Assembly: GCA_015484985.1 (NCBI GenBank) | Contig: WFUL01000249.1 | Coordinates: forward strand, 1 to 6,460 | Length of the DNA stretch: 6,460 nt | Direction of reading: 5' to 3' | Source of the DNA: Anaerolineales bacterium | GTDB lineage: Bacteria; Chloroflexota; Anaerolineae; Anaerolineales; DRMV01 | Shown here: positions 1 to 6,460 of the stretch, piece by piece | How positions within the stretch are numbered: the first letter of the stretch is position 1 | Layout: each line of letters begins with the position of its first letter | Program-made: the position numbers and the translations under genes | Notes under the pieces: model-generated | Databases searched by the model: none | What the model was told of the DNA's origin: nothing | The model's input: the letters and a program-made list of their open reading frames with translations, nothing else

Positions 1-1757
1 CTTTAGAGGACCTGAAACGCTTCCGCCAGTGGGGAAGCCGCACCCCCGGCCACCCCGAATACGGCCATACCCCCGGCGTGGAGACCACCACCGGCCCCCT
101 GGGGCAGGGCTTCGCCAACGGCGTGGGCATGGCCCTGGCCGAGCGCATGCTCGCGGCCCGCTTCAACCGGGAGGGCTTCCCCCTGTTCGACCACTTCACC
201 TATGCCATCGTGAGCGACGGCGACCTCATGGAGGGCATCTCCCACGAGGCCGCGTCCCTGGCCGGGCACTGGGGCCTGGGCCGGCTCATCTATCTCTACG
301 ACGACAACGACATCTCCATCGACGGCCCCACGGACCTGGCCTTCACCGAGGACGTGGCCACCCGCTTCCGCGGGTACGGCTGGCAGGTGCTGGAGGTGGA
401 CGGCCACGACCGGGAAGCCGTGGCCCAGGCCATCGAAGCGGCCCGCGCCGACCTGGAGCACCCCAGCCTCATCATCGCGCACACCCACATCGCCTACGGC
501 AGCCCCAACAAGCAAGATACCGCCGAGGCCCACGGCGCGCCCCTGGGCGAAGAAGAGGTGCGCCTCACCAAGCGCAACCTGGGCTGGCCCGAAGAGCCAC
601 CCTTCTACGTACCCCAGGAGGTCTACGACTACGTGCGGGGGATTTTCCGGGAACGCACCCGGGAGGCCCAGGCCTGGTACGACCTGCTGGAGGCCTACCG
701 CCAGGCCTACCCCGAGGAGGCCCGAATCCTGGACCACTTCCTCCAGGGCACTTTGCCCGCGGATTGGAACGAACTCGTGCCCGTGTTCGGCTACGATAAG
801 TCCCTGGCGACGCGAAACGCCTCCGGTGAAGTGCTCAACGCTCTGGCGAAGAAGGTGCCCCAACTCGTGGGCGGCTCCGCGGACCTTACGCCTTCCAACA
901 AGACCGCGCTCAAGGGCGAAACCTTCATCCGCAAGGGCGACTACTACTCGGGCCGCTACATCCACTTTGGCGTGCGGGAACACGCCATGGCTGCCATCGC
1001 CAACGGCCTGGCCTTGCACCACTGGCGGCCCTTCGTGGGCACCTTCCTCGTGTTCTCCGACTACATGCGGCCCGCGCTCCGCATGGCCGCGCTCATGGGC
1101 CTGCCCGTGATTTTCGTCTTCACCCACGACAGCATCTTCGTGGGCGAGGACGGACCCACCCACCAGCCCGTGGAACACCTGGCCGGCTTGCGGGCCATCC
1201 CCAACCTGGTGGTCATCCGGCCCGCGGACGCGAACGAGGTGGCCGAGGCCTGGCAGGTGGCCCTGGAGCGCACCGAAGGCCCCACCGCGCTGGTCCTCAC
1301 CCGCCAGAAGGTGCCCACCCTGGACCGGACCCGGCTCGCGCCTGCATCGGGCCTGCGCCGGGGCGGGTACATCCTGGCCCGCGAGCCGGGCGAGGGCCTG
1401 CCCGAGGTCATCCTCATCGCCACCGGCTCCGAGGTGGCCCTGGCCGTGGAAGCGTGGGAACGCCTGACCGCGGAGGGGGTCCGGGCCCGGGTGGTAAGCC
1501 TGCCCTCGTGGGAACTCTTTGAGGCCCAGCCCGCGGCCTACCGGGAGGAAGTGCTGCCTCCTCAGGTGACCGCGCGCGTGGCCCTGGAGGCCGCGGCCCC
1601 GCTGGGCTGGGAGCGCTACGTCGGCCCCCACGGTCGGGTACTGGCCGTGACGCGCTTTGGCGCGTCCGCGCCCTACAAAGCCATCGTGCAGCACTACGGC
1701 TTCACCGTGGAGCGGGTGGTGGAATTGGCGAAAGCGGTGGGGCGGATGGGCAAATAA
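1..1757 (+). CDS. tkt: Transketolase, 5' end outside the window
   Basis: Transketolase moves two-carbon ketol units between sugar phosphates, using thiamine diphosphate (ThDP) and a divalent metal, in the non-oxidative pentose phosphate pathway (and the Calvin cycle where present). The visible frame begins at base 3 with LEDLKRFRQWGSRTPGHPE and gives 584 residues ending at TAA 1755-1757. E. coli TktA has 663, so about 80-90 N-terminal residues are missing. Visible blocks in order: PGHPE and GVETTTGPLGQG; the ThDP/metal motif SDGDLMEG (213-236) with YDDN (297-308); the HGAPLG histidine (531); the pyrimidine-domain FGVREHAM, whose glutamate (978-980) is the family's cofactor-activating residue; GEDGPTHQP with its substrate histidine (1161); and a complete C-terminal domain from about 1410. 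The first residue of the usual GDG is Ser, as I recall from Thermus-type enzymes. The internal GTG at 78 is not the start, because conserved sequence precedes it. The gene is intact to its end, and the identification is secure. Confidence 0.97.
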   Translation, partial: LEDLKRFRQWGSRTPGHPEYGHTPGVETTTGPLGQGFANGVGMALAERMLAARFNREGFPLFDHFTYAIVSDGDLMEGISHEAASLAGHWGLGRLIYLYDDNDISIDGPTDLAFTEDVATRFRGYGWQVLEVDGHDREAVAQAIEAARADLEHPSLIIAHTHIAYGSPNKQDTAEAHGAPLGEEEVRLTKRNLGWPEEPPFYVPQEVYDYVRGIFRERTREAQAWYDLLEAYRQAYPEEARILDHFLQGTLPADWNELVPVFGYDKSLATRNASGEVLNALAKKVPQLVGGSADLTPSNKTALKGETFIRKGDYYSGRYIHFGVREHAMAAIANGLALHHWRPFVGTFLVFSDYMRPALRMAALMGLPVIFVFTHDSIFVGEDGPTHQPVEHLAGLRAIPNLVVIRPADANEVAEAWQVALERTEGPTALVLTRQKVPTLDRTRLAPASGLRRGGYILAREPGEGLPEVILIATGSEVALAVEAWERLTAEGVRARVVSLPSWELFEAQPAAYREEVLPPQVTARVALEAAAPLGWERYVGPHGRVLAVTRFGASAPYKAIVQHYGFTVERVVELAKAVGRMGK

Positions 1758-1766
1758 CGGATGGAC

Positions 1767-1771
1767 AGGAG
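1767..1771 (+). promoter_or_regulatory. Shine-Dalgarno site (AGGAG) of the short ORF
   Basis: AGGAG lies 8 nt before the ATG at 1780, which is good spacing for a ribosome binding site, and only 9 nt after the transketolase stop codon. It is the main reason to take the 21-codon ORF seriously. A weak 5-bp pairing (CAGGA 1766-1770 with TCCTG 1783-1787) could partly mask it, but this is too short to call a switch. Confidence 0.5.
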
Positions 1772-1779
1772 TACGTAAG

Positions 1780-1845
1780 ATGTCCTGGTGGCAGACGTTC
1801 TTTGCTCATCCAGCCTGGATGGAGATGTACGATATCAGAGTCTAA
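1780..1845 (+). CDS. Short 21-codon ORF, small peptide or gene remnant
   Basis: This ORF starts at ATG 1780 after a well-spaced AGGAG and ends at TAA 1843-1845, whose last base is the first base of the terminator hairpin. The peptide begins MSWWQTFFAH and ends MEMYDIRV. It is unusually aromatic (three Trp, two Phe, one Tyr in 21 residues), with no obvious signal peptide or membrane segment. It lies 22 nt behind the transketolase stop and would be read from the same transcript. I do not recognise it. Two readings are possible: a real small peptide made with transketolase, or the surviving 5' end of a longer gene deleted up to the terminator. The aromatic start with WW and FF loosely recalls the N-termini of some SAM-dependent methyltransferases, which would favour a remnant, but that is only an impression. 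It could also be a chance ORF. Confidence 0.35.
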   Translation: MSWWQTFFAHPAWMEMYDIRV

Positions 1846-1887
1846 AAAACCGTGATGGGGCGGCTTCGCCGCCCCATCACGGTTTTT
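1845..1887. terminator. Bidirectional intrinsic terminator between convergent genes
   Basis: This is a perfect inverted repeat with 20-nt arms at 1845-1864 and 1868-1887 and a 3-nt loop (TTC on +, GAA on -). The GC-rich stem core (CCGTGATGGGGCGGC) is flanked by an A run on the left and a T run on the right. Each strand therefore reads as a stem followed by U residues: five on +, six on -. It lies 87 nt after the transketolase stop and 4 nt after the stop of the lipoprotein gene on the other strand, so it can end both transcripts. The loop context on the - strand contains GCGAAGC, a sequence known to form an unusually stable mini-hairpin in DNA. Confidence 0.93.
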
Positions 1888-1891
1888 GCCT

Positions 1892-4129
1892 TCACGGCCC
1901 TACAAAGTGCTGCAAGGTGTACAGGCGGAAGCGGGCCTTGGGCGGCCCGTACACCACGATGAGCACCTGGTCGGCCTCCGGCCCCAGGACCACGGAGCGT
2001 TTGCGGACCTCCGGTCGAACCAATACCCTGGAAGGCAGGGTGCTGCCCCGAGGCAACTCATACACGCCCAGGTACACTCCAGAGCCGCTCAGCCGTATCG
2101 TCAGGGTGCTGAAGGGCTTGAAGCGCAAGAAGTAGCGCGCGCCGCTATCGTCCACGGTACCCACCGCGGTGAAAGGCACGTTGCCCTGGCCCATCATGCC
2201 CAGGGCGGCCACGGTGAGGGTGAAGTCCGTCGCCTGCCCACCGGCCCGCAATTCCAGGATATTACCGTCCGCGCCAGTATCCACCAGGAACTGCCCACTG
2301 ACCGTGGTGCTGGTTCGCACTTTGTTGCCGCTGGGGTCGAAGAGCAACACAGTAACATCATCCGCATCGCTTTCCAGAAGGAAGACATACCCCTGAGGCG
2401 CCCAGAGCAGCATCTCCCCTTCCGCGCTCTCCTGCTCCACGGGCGGGAAGTCCTTTTCCCAGGAAGGCAGACGGAAGAAGCGACTTTCCCCCGGCCGGAG
2501 ATGGCCCTCTACCACCAGGCTGAACTGCTCTGGCTGGGGCTTGAGGTTCTCCATCATCCCGCCTCCCCGCAGGCACGAGCCCTCCGCGTAGGCCTGCAGT
2601 TCACACGCGGCCCCAGGAGCAAAACGGCACTGCCACTGGCCCTTGGACGTGAAGACCACCTGGCCGTACCCGTTCATACAGGTCTGGGCCGCGGGCGGCA
2701 GCATCAGCGCCGTCTCGGGAATCTGGTCCGGGCAGGTTCCCTTCAAGAGGTCGTCCGCGGCGCACACGGTCTCCTCGGTCACCCGGCAGGTATGATCGGG
2801 GCCGGGCGCACCACCCAATGCCGCACAAACCACATCGGGCAGCAGAGGCAGGCCGAAGTAGTCCTGGTCCTCGCCCCAAATGGGCGCTGCGTCAGGAGGC
2901 TGGAAAATTTGCACGGACTTGCGGGCAATGGTCAGATACCAGGTGTACCCGGCCTCGTCCTGGAAGGGCAGCCGACCGTACACATCGGGCATGGGATTGG
3001 GTTCCATTTCCAGCACCCGGTACCCCACTTCTTGAAACACCTCTCGAAAAGTGTCAAACAATTCCTGAGCCTCTTCTTCATCCTTCTCCACGGGGAAGCT
3101 CATGCCCCATACCAGGCCGGTGTGGGGTGAACCCAGGTAAGTGAACATCTCCCGCAAGTTGTCGGTGAAGTACGGCGGCGCGACCGGGGCCGGGAGAATG
3201 ACATCAGAATTGGCCGGAATACGTTCCGGCGTCAGGAGAAGGGAAGTGGGCACGGATTGCACTTCGTAAGTGAGCGCCAGGGTCACCGGAAGCACCTCCT
3301 CGCTGAGGGACGTAAAGGTCCCACGAAAGCGCAGGGAAAAGCCCAGCACCAGGTCCTCCGGCCCCAGGAGCAGCCATCCTTCCTCCAGTGTGTCCAGGCG
3401 GGTGCGGCCGTACCGGGTGCGCTTTGTCTCCACGTCGTAAAACCAGGTTGGGGCCAGCATACGGTTCAGCACGGCTTCATCGGCCACCGTCACCCGGTAG
3501 CGGGTGGCCTGCACCCCCAGCACTTCCTCCTGACCTTCGGGGAAGAAGGCCAGCGCGGCGGAACGTAAAATTTGGGCCTCCCGCAGAAGGTAAACTTCCA
3601 TCACGTGATGGGCCTGCTCCGGGGCAAGGTCGTACCACGCGCTCCGAAGATGGCCGTCCATCCAGGAACCCCGGCCCATGTTGTGGTAATAGGCCCAGGA
3701 GAGGGGACGACCCCCTTCCCAATGGAGGCCGAACAGAGCCAGAAAATCCTCACCCCGGTATTCCGAAGGTATCCAGGCCCGGAAGGGGTCCAGGCGTTTC
3801 GGCGTGTTCACCGCGATGTACCGCAAACCCCGTAAAGGCTTGGCTTCCGCTCCGGCGGGGGCCAATGTCACCCGATACGTCGCCCGATAGGCCGTCTGCC
3901 CCAATTCCCGCGGGTCGAAAGGAAAGCGCAGCCGGGCTGGCCGATAGGGCTCCGGCGTGGGCGTGAAGGTGGCCGTTGGCACCGCAGTGGACGTGGCCGT
4001 GGACACGGCTCCGGCGGCACCCCCTTGGACCGCTGTCGCCGTTTCTTCAGTTTCGGCCGCCTGACGGCAGCCCCCCAGGGTCAGACCCAGGGCCAATCCC
4101 ACAATGAGTATCAGCAGATGTCTCCGCAT
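1892..4129 (-). CDS. Large multidomain surface lipoprotein, function unknown
   Basis: A 745-residue protein that I do not recognise as a named family. Residues 1-21 form a lipoprotein signal: MRRH, a hydrophobic stretch, then LGGC with Cys21 as the lipid-bearing residue. A Thr/Pro/Ala linker follows (about 43-60), of the kind common in Chloroflexota surface proteins. Residues 79-292 look like a beta-rich LolA/LppX-type region, starting with YRATYRVTL and including VLGVQATRYRVTV. Residues 336-410 are a helix plus strands around EVGYRVLEME. Residues 435-519 hold eight cysteines in two four-Cys repeats; the only other cysteine is Cys21, which suits disulfides outside the cytoplasm. Residues 535-642 and 650-741 resemble pre-peptidase C-terminal (PPC) beta-sandwiches (for example VLLFDPSGNKV). 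No catalytic motif is visible, so binding or structural work at the cell surface is inferred. The ATG at 4129 is supported by GGAG 7 nt upstream and by the signal peptide. It is the second gene of a likely operon. Confidence 0.88.
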   Translation of the reverse strand: MRRHLLILIVGLALGLTLGGCRQAAETEETATAVQGGAAGAVSTATSTAVPTATFTPTPEPYRPARLRFPFDPRELGQTAYRATYRVTLAPAGAEAKPLRGLRYIAVNTPKRLDPFRAWIPSEYRGEDFLALFGLHWEGGRPLSWAYYHNMGRGSWMDGHLRSAWYDLAPEQAHHVMEVYLLREAQILRSAALAFFPEGQEEVLGVQATRYRVTVADEAVLNRMLAPTWFYDVETKRTRYGRTRLDTLEEGWLLLGPEDLVLGFSLRFRGTFTSLSEEVLPVTLALTYEVQSVPTSLLLTPERIPANSDVILPAPVAPPYFTDNLREMFTYLGSPHTGLVWGMSFPVEKDEEEAQELFDTFREVFQEVGYRVLEMEPNPMPDVYGRLPFQDEAGYTWYLTIARKSVQIFQPPDAAPIWGEDQDYFGLPLLPDVVCAALGGAPGPDHTCRVTEETVCAADDLLKGTCPDQIPETALMLPPAAQTCMNGYGQVVFTSKGQWQCRFAPGAACELQAYAEGSCLRGGGMMENLKPQPEQFSLVVEGHLRPGESRFFRLPSWEKDFPPVEQESAEGEMLLWAPQGYVFLLESDADDVTVLLFDPSGNKVRTSTTVSGQFLVDTGADGNILELRAGGQATDFTLTVAALGMMGQGNVPFTAVGTVDDSGARYFLRFKPFSTLTIRLSGSGVYLGVYELPRGSTLPSRVLVRPEVRKRSVVLGPEADQVLIVVYGPPKARFRLYTLQHFVGP
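2573..2827 (-). other. Two tandem four-cysteine repeats within the lipoprotein
   Basis: Residues 435-519 contain cysteines at 435, 448, 456, 466 and at 484, 501, 509, 519. The last three cysteines of each set have identical spacing (C-x7-C-x9-C) and similar flanks: CRVTEETVC...KGTC and CRFAPGAAC...EGSC. Only the first gap differs (12 against 16 residues). This indicates an internal duplication of a small, probably disulfide-bonded module. Disulfide bonding is inferred from the even count and the exported location. Confidence 0.7.
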
Positions 4130-4136
4130 GAGACTG

Positions 4137-4143
4137 CTCCCTC
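4137..4143 (-). promoter_or_regulatory. Shine-Dalgarno site of the lipoprotein gene
   Basis: On the - strand the sequence reads GAGGGAG, with 7 nt between its GGAG and the ATG at 4129. The site lies in the 41-nt gap after the propeller gene and fixes the lipoprotein start. No promoter or terminator is evident in this short gap, which supports co-transcription of the two genes. Confidence 0.75.
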
Positions 4144-4170
4144 AAGGTTGTGGAAGTTGCGGACGCGCCT

Positions 4171-6460
4171 TTACCGCTCCTCAATCCCGATGACCGTAAT
4201 ACCCATCTGCCCCGCGATAACGATGTCGAAGACCCGGCTCTCCTTGCTCACGGTGAACACGTAGATGGTGATGCCCATCACCGTCTGTTCGCCTTCGCTC
4301 TGGATGACGTACCCCTGCGCATCCAGGACCGCCTGGTACCAGGCGATGACCTCCTCCTTGGCCTGATTCACCTGGTAGACCCCCGGCTCCCCCGCGCTCA
4401 CCGCTGCGGGCGGCAGGGGGATGCCCGTGGCCTCGTCCACGGAGAAGGACGCGGCTTCCGTAACCTCAGGGGCTGGCGTGCCAAGGACCGCTCCCTCCGG
4501 CCCGACCACCTCGATGTCCGCAGCGTCGAAGTCCCAGGCCCGGTAGACCACCTCCACCCGGGCCGGTTGGGTCTCGCCGTCCAGATACAGGGCGCCTTCC
4601 CAGGTCAGGCGGGCTTCCTGGAGTATGCCCTGGGACGTGAGCGCGACCTCACCCTGGAAGGTTTCGGGGGAAAAGTACGCGGCCTGGACGCCCAAGGCCT
4701 GCCGCAGCCAGGCGGGGTGCAGGGGCACCGCGGCTCGCGGGTCGGTGCTGGTGTAACGGTGCAGGCCCTGGGCAGCACCCTGATACTGCCAGGGCCAGGG
4801 GCGCAACAGGGGCGCGGTGGGCGGCAGGTCGCCGGGGAAGGCCATCTGCCACGCCTGGCCATCGGGCTTGAAACGGGGGATAGGTTCCGCCGCGGAAGCG
4901 TAAGCCTCGCCGGTGACGTGCCAGCCCTGGCCGGCCACGGTCAGATGGAAGCGGGTGGGGTCGTGGCGGCCTTCCTGGGTCACGTCCAGCAGGGTGCGGG
5001 CCTCACCCCGGGTGTTCAGGGTCACGGTATAGCGGCTGCGGTAACTGCTCAGGGCGTAGGCCAGTTCGGGCGGCACGGGCAGGGGGAGCAGGTCCTCCAG
5101 GCCGTCCTCGGCCAGCCGCGCGGCCACGTCGTACACCAGGATGCTTCCCTCCTGGGCACCGTAGGCCAGCAGGCGGCCATCGGGGGAAAGCGCGACGGGG
5201 ACCCGCACCGAACTGGGCGCTACGGGCAGGCCCGGCAGCGCGGTCTTCTTCTCCAAATTCAGGATGAAGATTTGGTCGCCGTACTCGCTGCGGCCGAACA
5301 GATACCGACCGTCATGGGAGAAGGCCATCCAGTTCAGGGGGTACGCCGTGCTCCCGCCGGTGAACGCGGTGAAGGGCTCGGCCCAGAGCCAGTGGCCTTC
5401 CCGCAGATCCCGGAGGGCCAGGGTGCCGTCGCCCCGGGAGACCGCGAGCAGGCGCCCATCGGGGCTCACGGCCAGGCCCTCGATGCGCGCGTCGTATTCG
5501 GGGTCGGCATCGGGCAGGAGTTTCGCCTCCAGGGTCAACAGGTCCACCCGCTGGCCCGTGCGGGTATCCCACACCCCGATGCGGCTTCGGCCCGCGCCGG
5601 CATACAGGCGCAGCCCGTCAGGGCTGGCAGCCAGGCTGAACACAGGGCCCAGGCCGGTGCGGTCCAACAGGTGCACCCGCTCGCCCGTGTACAGGTCCCA
5701 GATTTCCAGGTCCTCGGTTTCGTAGTTCACCATGGCAAAGCCCCCGGTGGCCGGGAGGGAAACGGGCGGCACCAGGGACTCGAATTCCGGGAAGTCGTCG
5801 ATGTCTTCCGCCTGGGGGTGCAGGTAACACAGTGTACTCACCACGGGTTCGTAGGGAAAGTCGGTGAACCCACCGTACACCAGGTGGCAGCCCGTCGCGG
5901 CCACGGCCATGGCCCGGGCCCCGATGTACGCGCCCGTGGTGCGCAGTTGACGGCGCAGGGTAAAGGTCACGGGGATGTGGTGCTGGAGCGCGTACAGGCC
6001 CCGACCGTACACGTCGAAGCCCAGCCCCTCCACGGGGTAAGTCAAATCCAGCCGGTAGCCCGTGCGCTGGCCCGTGCTCGCATTCCAGGTGGCGATGGTG
6101 CCGTCGGTCCATACGGCCACCACCTGGTCGGAGGCCGCGTCGTACCCGACCAGGAGCATGCGGCGCTGCAAGCGGGCCTGGTTCGGTTGGAAGACCCCGG
6201 CCGGTTCTTGCTCACCGGCTCGGTAGAGGTACAGACTGTGCCACCCCGTACCCACCACCAGGCCCCCTCCCGGGCCGGGTGCCGCGAGATGGGGCCGGAT
6301 GAAGTTCCGGGAGAAGTGCAGGCTCACCAGCCTGGGGGCCAGTTCTTCCTTGGGGAAAGCGATGCGCCGCTGCAGGGCTTCCCCTTCCCAGATTTCCACG
6401 TGAACCTTGCGCTCGTCCCCGGCATCCCGCAGCACCAGGGTCCACTGGCCGTCCTGGGGA
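4171..6460 (-). CDS. WD40-like propeller protein with C-terminal beta-rich domains, 5' end outside the window
   Basis: The frame is open to the right edge: bases 6459-6436 read PQDGQWTLV just before the GTG at 6435, so that GTG is internal and the true start lies outside. Numbering from 6435, the visible part has 754 residues plus eight upstream. Residues up to about 445 form a WD40/YVTN-like beta-propeller with repeated SPDG-type turns and strand ends: SPDGLRLYAG (271), GVWDTRTGQ (287), SPDGRLLAVS (324), SHDGRYLFG (373), SPDGRLLAYG (417), and weaker blades DGTIATWNASTG and LEIWDLYTGE. Residues 460-645 are a LolA/LppX-like beta-rich region starting YRSRYTVTL. After a Pro-rich linker, residues 686-754 hold a helix (AKEEVIAWYQAVLDAQGY) and strands, ending IGIEER before TAA 4171. 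No enzyme motif is seen; a scaffold or sensing role outside the cell is inferred. Whether it has a signal peptide or lipobox cannot be seen. A lipoprotein gene follows after 41 nt. Confidence 0.88.
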   Translation of the reverse strand, partial: PQDGQWTLVLRDAGDERKVHVEIWEGEALQRRIAFPKEELAPRLVSLHFSRNFIRPHLAAPGPGGGLVVGTGWHSLYLYRAGEQEPAGVFQPNQARLQRRMLLVGYDAASDQVVAVWTDGTIATWNASTGQRTGYRLDLTYPVEGLGFDVYGRGLYALQHHIPVTFTLRRQLRTTGAYIGARAMAVAATGCHLVYGGFTDFPYEPVVSTLCYLHPQAEDIDDFPEFESLVPPVSLPATGGFAMVNYETEDLEIWDLYTGERVHLLDRTGLGPVFSLAASPDGLRLYAGAGRSRIGVWDTRTGQRVDLLTLEAKLLPDADPEYDARIEGLAVSPDGRLLAVSRGDGTLALRDLREGHWLWAEPFTAFTGGSTAYPLNWMAFSHDGRYLFGRSEYGDQIFILNLEKKTALPGLPVAPSSVRVPVALSPDGRLLAYGAQEGSILVYDVAARLAEDGLEDLLPLPVPPELAYALSSYRSRYTVTLNTRGEARTLLDVTQEGRHDPTRFHLTVAGQGWHVTGEAYASAAEPIPRFKPDGQAWQMAFPGDLPPTAPLLRPWPWQYQGAAQGLHRYTSTDPRAAVPLHPAWLRQALGVQAAYFSPETFQGEVALTSQGILQEARLTWEGALYLDGETQPARVEVVYRAWDFDAADIEVVGPEGAVLGTPAPEVTEAASFSVDEATGIPLPPAAVSAGEPGVYQVNQAKEEVIAWYQAVLDAQGYVIQSEGEQTVMGITIYVFTVSKESRVFDIVIAGQMGITVIGIEER
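5101..6460 (-). other. WD40/YVTN-like beta-propeller region
   Basis: This is the propeller part of the - strand gene. At least five or six blade-like units can be picked out by SPDG-type turns followed by a [VIL]WD/YD-type strand end and TG turns. Blades are regular between residues 241 and 441 and degenerate before that. Residues 183 and 203 are its only cysteines, about 20 apart, and could form a disulfide if the protein is exported. The blade count is uncertain because the N-terminus is missing. Confidence 0.75.

Noticed and set aside
78..80. GTG as the transketolase start.
   Set aside because: Conserved transketolase sequence (RTPGHPE) is encoded in frame before it, so the gene begins outside the window.
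3..1694. A 563-codon open frame antisense to transketolase.
   Set aside because: It mirrors a highly conserved gene in very GC-rich DNA. Its sequence is low-complexity (Gly, His, Ala, Val, Arg) with no domain, as expected for a shadow frame.
1766..1787. A hairpin masking the short ORF's ribosome binding site, as a possible switch.
   Set aside because: Only five base pairs with a 12-nt loop; too weak to claim regulation.
1886..3130. A 414-codon + strand frame opposite the lipoprotein.
   Set aside because: The - strand frame has a signal peptide, an RBS and recognisable modules. The + strand frame is rich in Gln, His, Arg and Gly with no features, and begins right at the terminator.
6433..6435. 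GTG as the start of the propeller gene.
   Set aside because: The frame is open to the window edge and reads PQDGQWTLV, propeller-like sequence, just upstream.
1..6460. CRISPR arrays, tRNA or rRNA genes, insertion sequences.
   Set aside because: No spaced direct repeats, tRNA-like cloverleaf, rRNA segment, transposase or terminal inverted repeat was seen on reading the window.

Overview
The window is GC-rich with dense coding and three main genes. The organism is most likely a member of the Chloroflexota, perhaps a thermophilic Anaerolineae-like lineage. This rests on a lipoprotein with a Thr/Pro-rich 'TPTPEP' linker behind its lipobox, large secreted proteins built from propeller and beta-sandwich modules, and a transketolase resembling those of thermophilic bacteria. 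It is an inference from style, not from a marker gene.

Left part (1-1757, + strand): the 3' end of a transketolase gene, missing only about the first 80-90 codons. Every active-site block that falls in the visible part is present. It is followed by a possible 21-codon ORF (1780-1845) with a well-placed AGGAG ribosome binding site. This could be a small gene or the remnant of a lost one. A perfect 20-bp stem hairpin (1845-1887) flanked by A and T runs then separates the transketolase side from the convergent genes on the other strand and can terminate transcription from both directions.

Right part (1892-6460, - strand): two large genes in tandem, 41 nt apart and probably one operon. The upstream gene, cut by the right edge of the window, encodes a WD40-like beta-propeller followed by a LolA/LppX-like beta-rich region and a short C-terminal alpha/beta module. 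The downstream gene encodes a 745-residue lipoprotein. It has a Thr/Pro linker, a similar LolA/LppX-like region and alpha/beta module, then a region of eight cysteines arranged as two four-Cys repeats, and finally two PPC-like beta-sandwich segments.

The two proteins seem to share a core module order (beta-rich region, Pro-rich linker, helix plus 'GY' motif), with different domains added: a propeller in one, Cys repeats and PPC-like domains in the other. I infer a pair of cell-surface proteins that act together. Neither matches a named system that I recognise, and their function is unknown. This pair is the best candidate here for something undescribed. The transketolase is central carbon metabolism and is probably unrelated to them.
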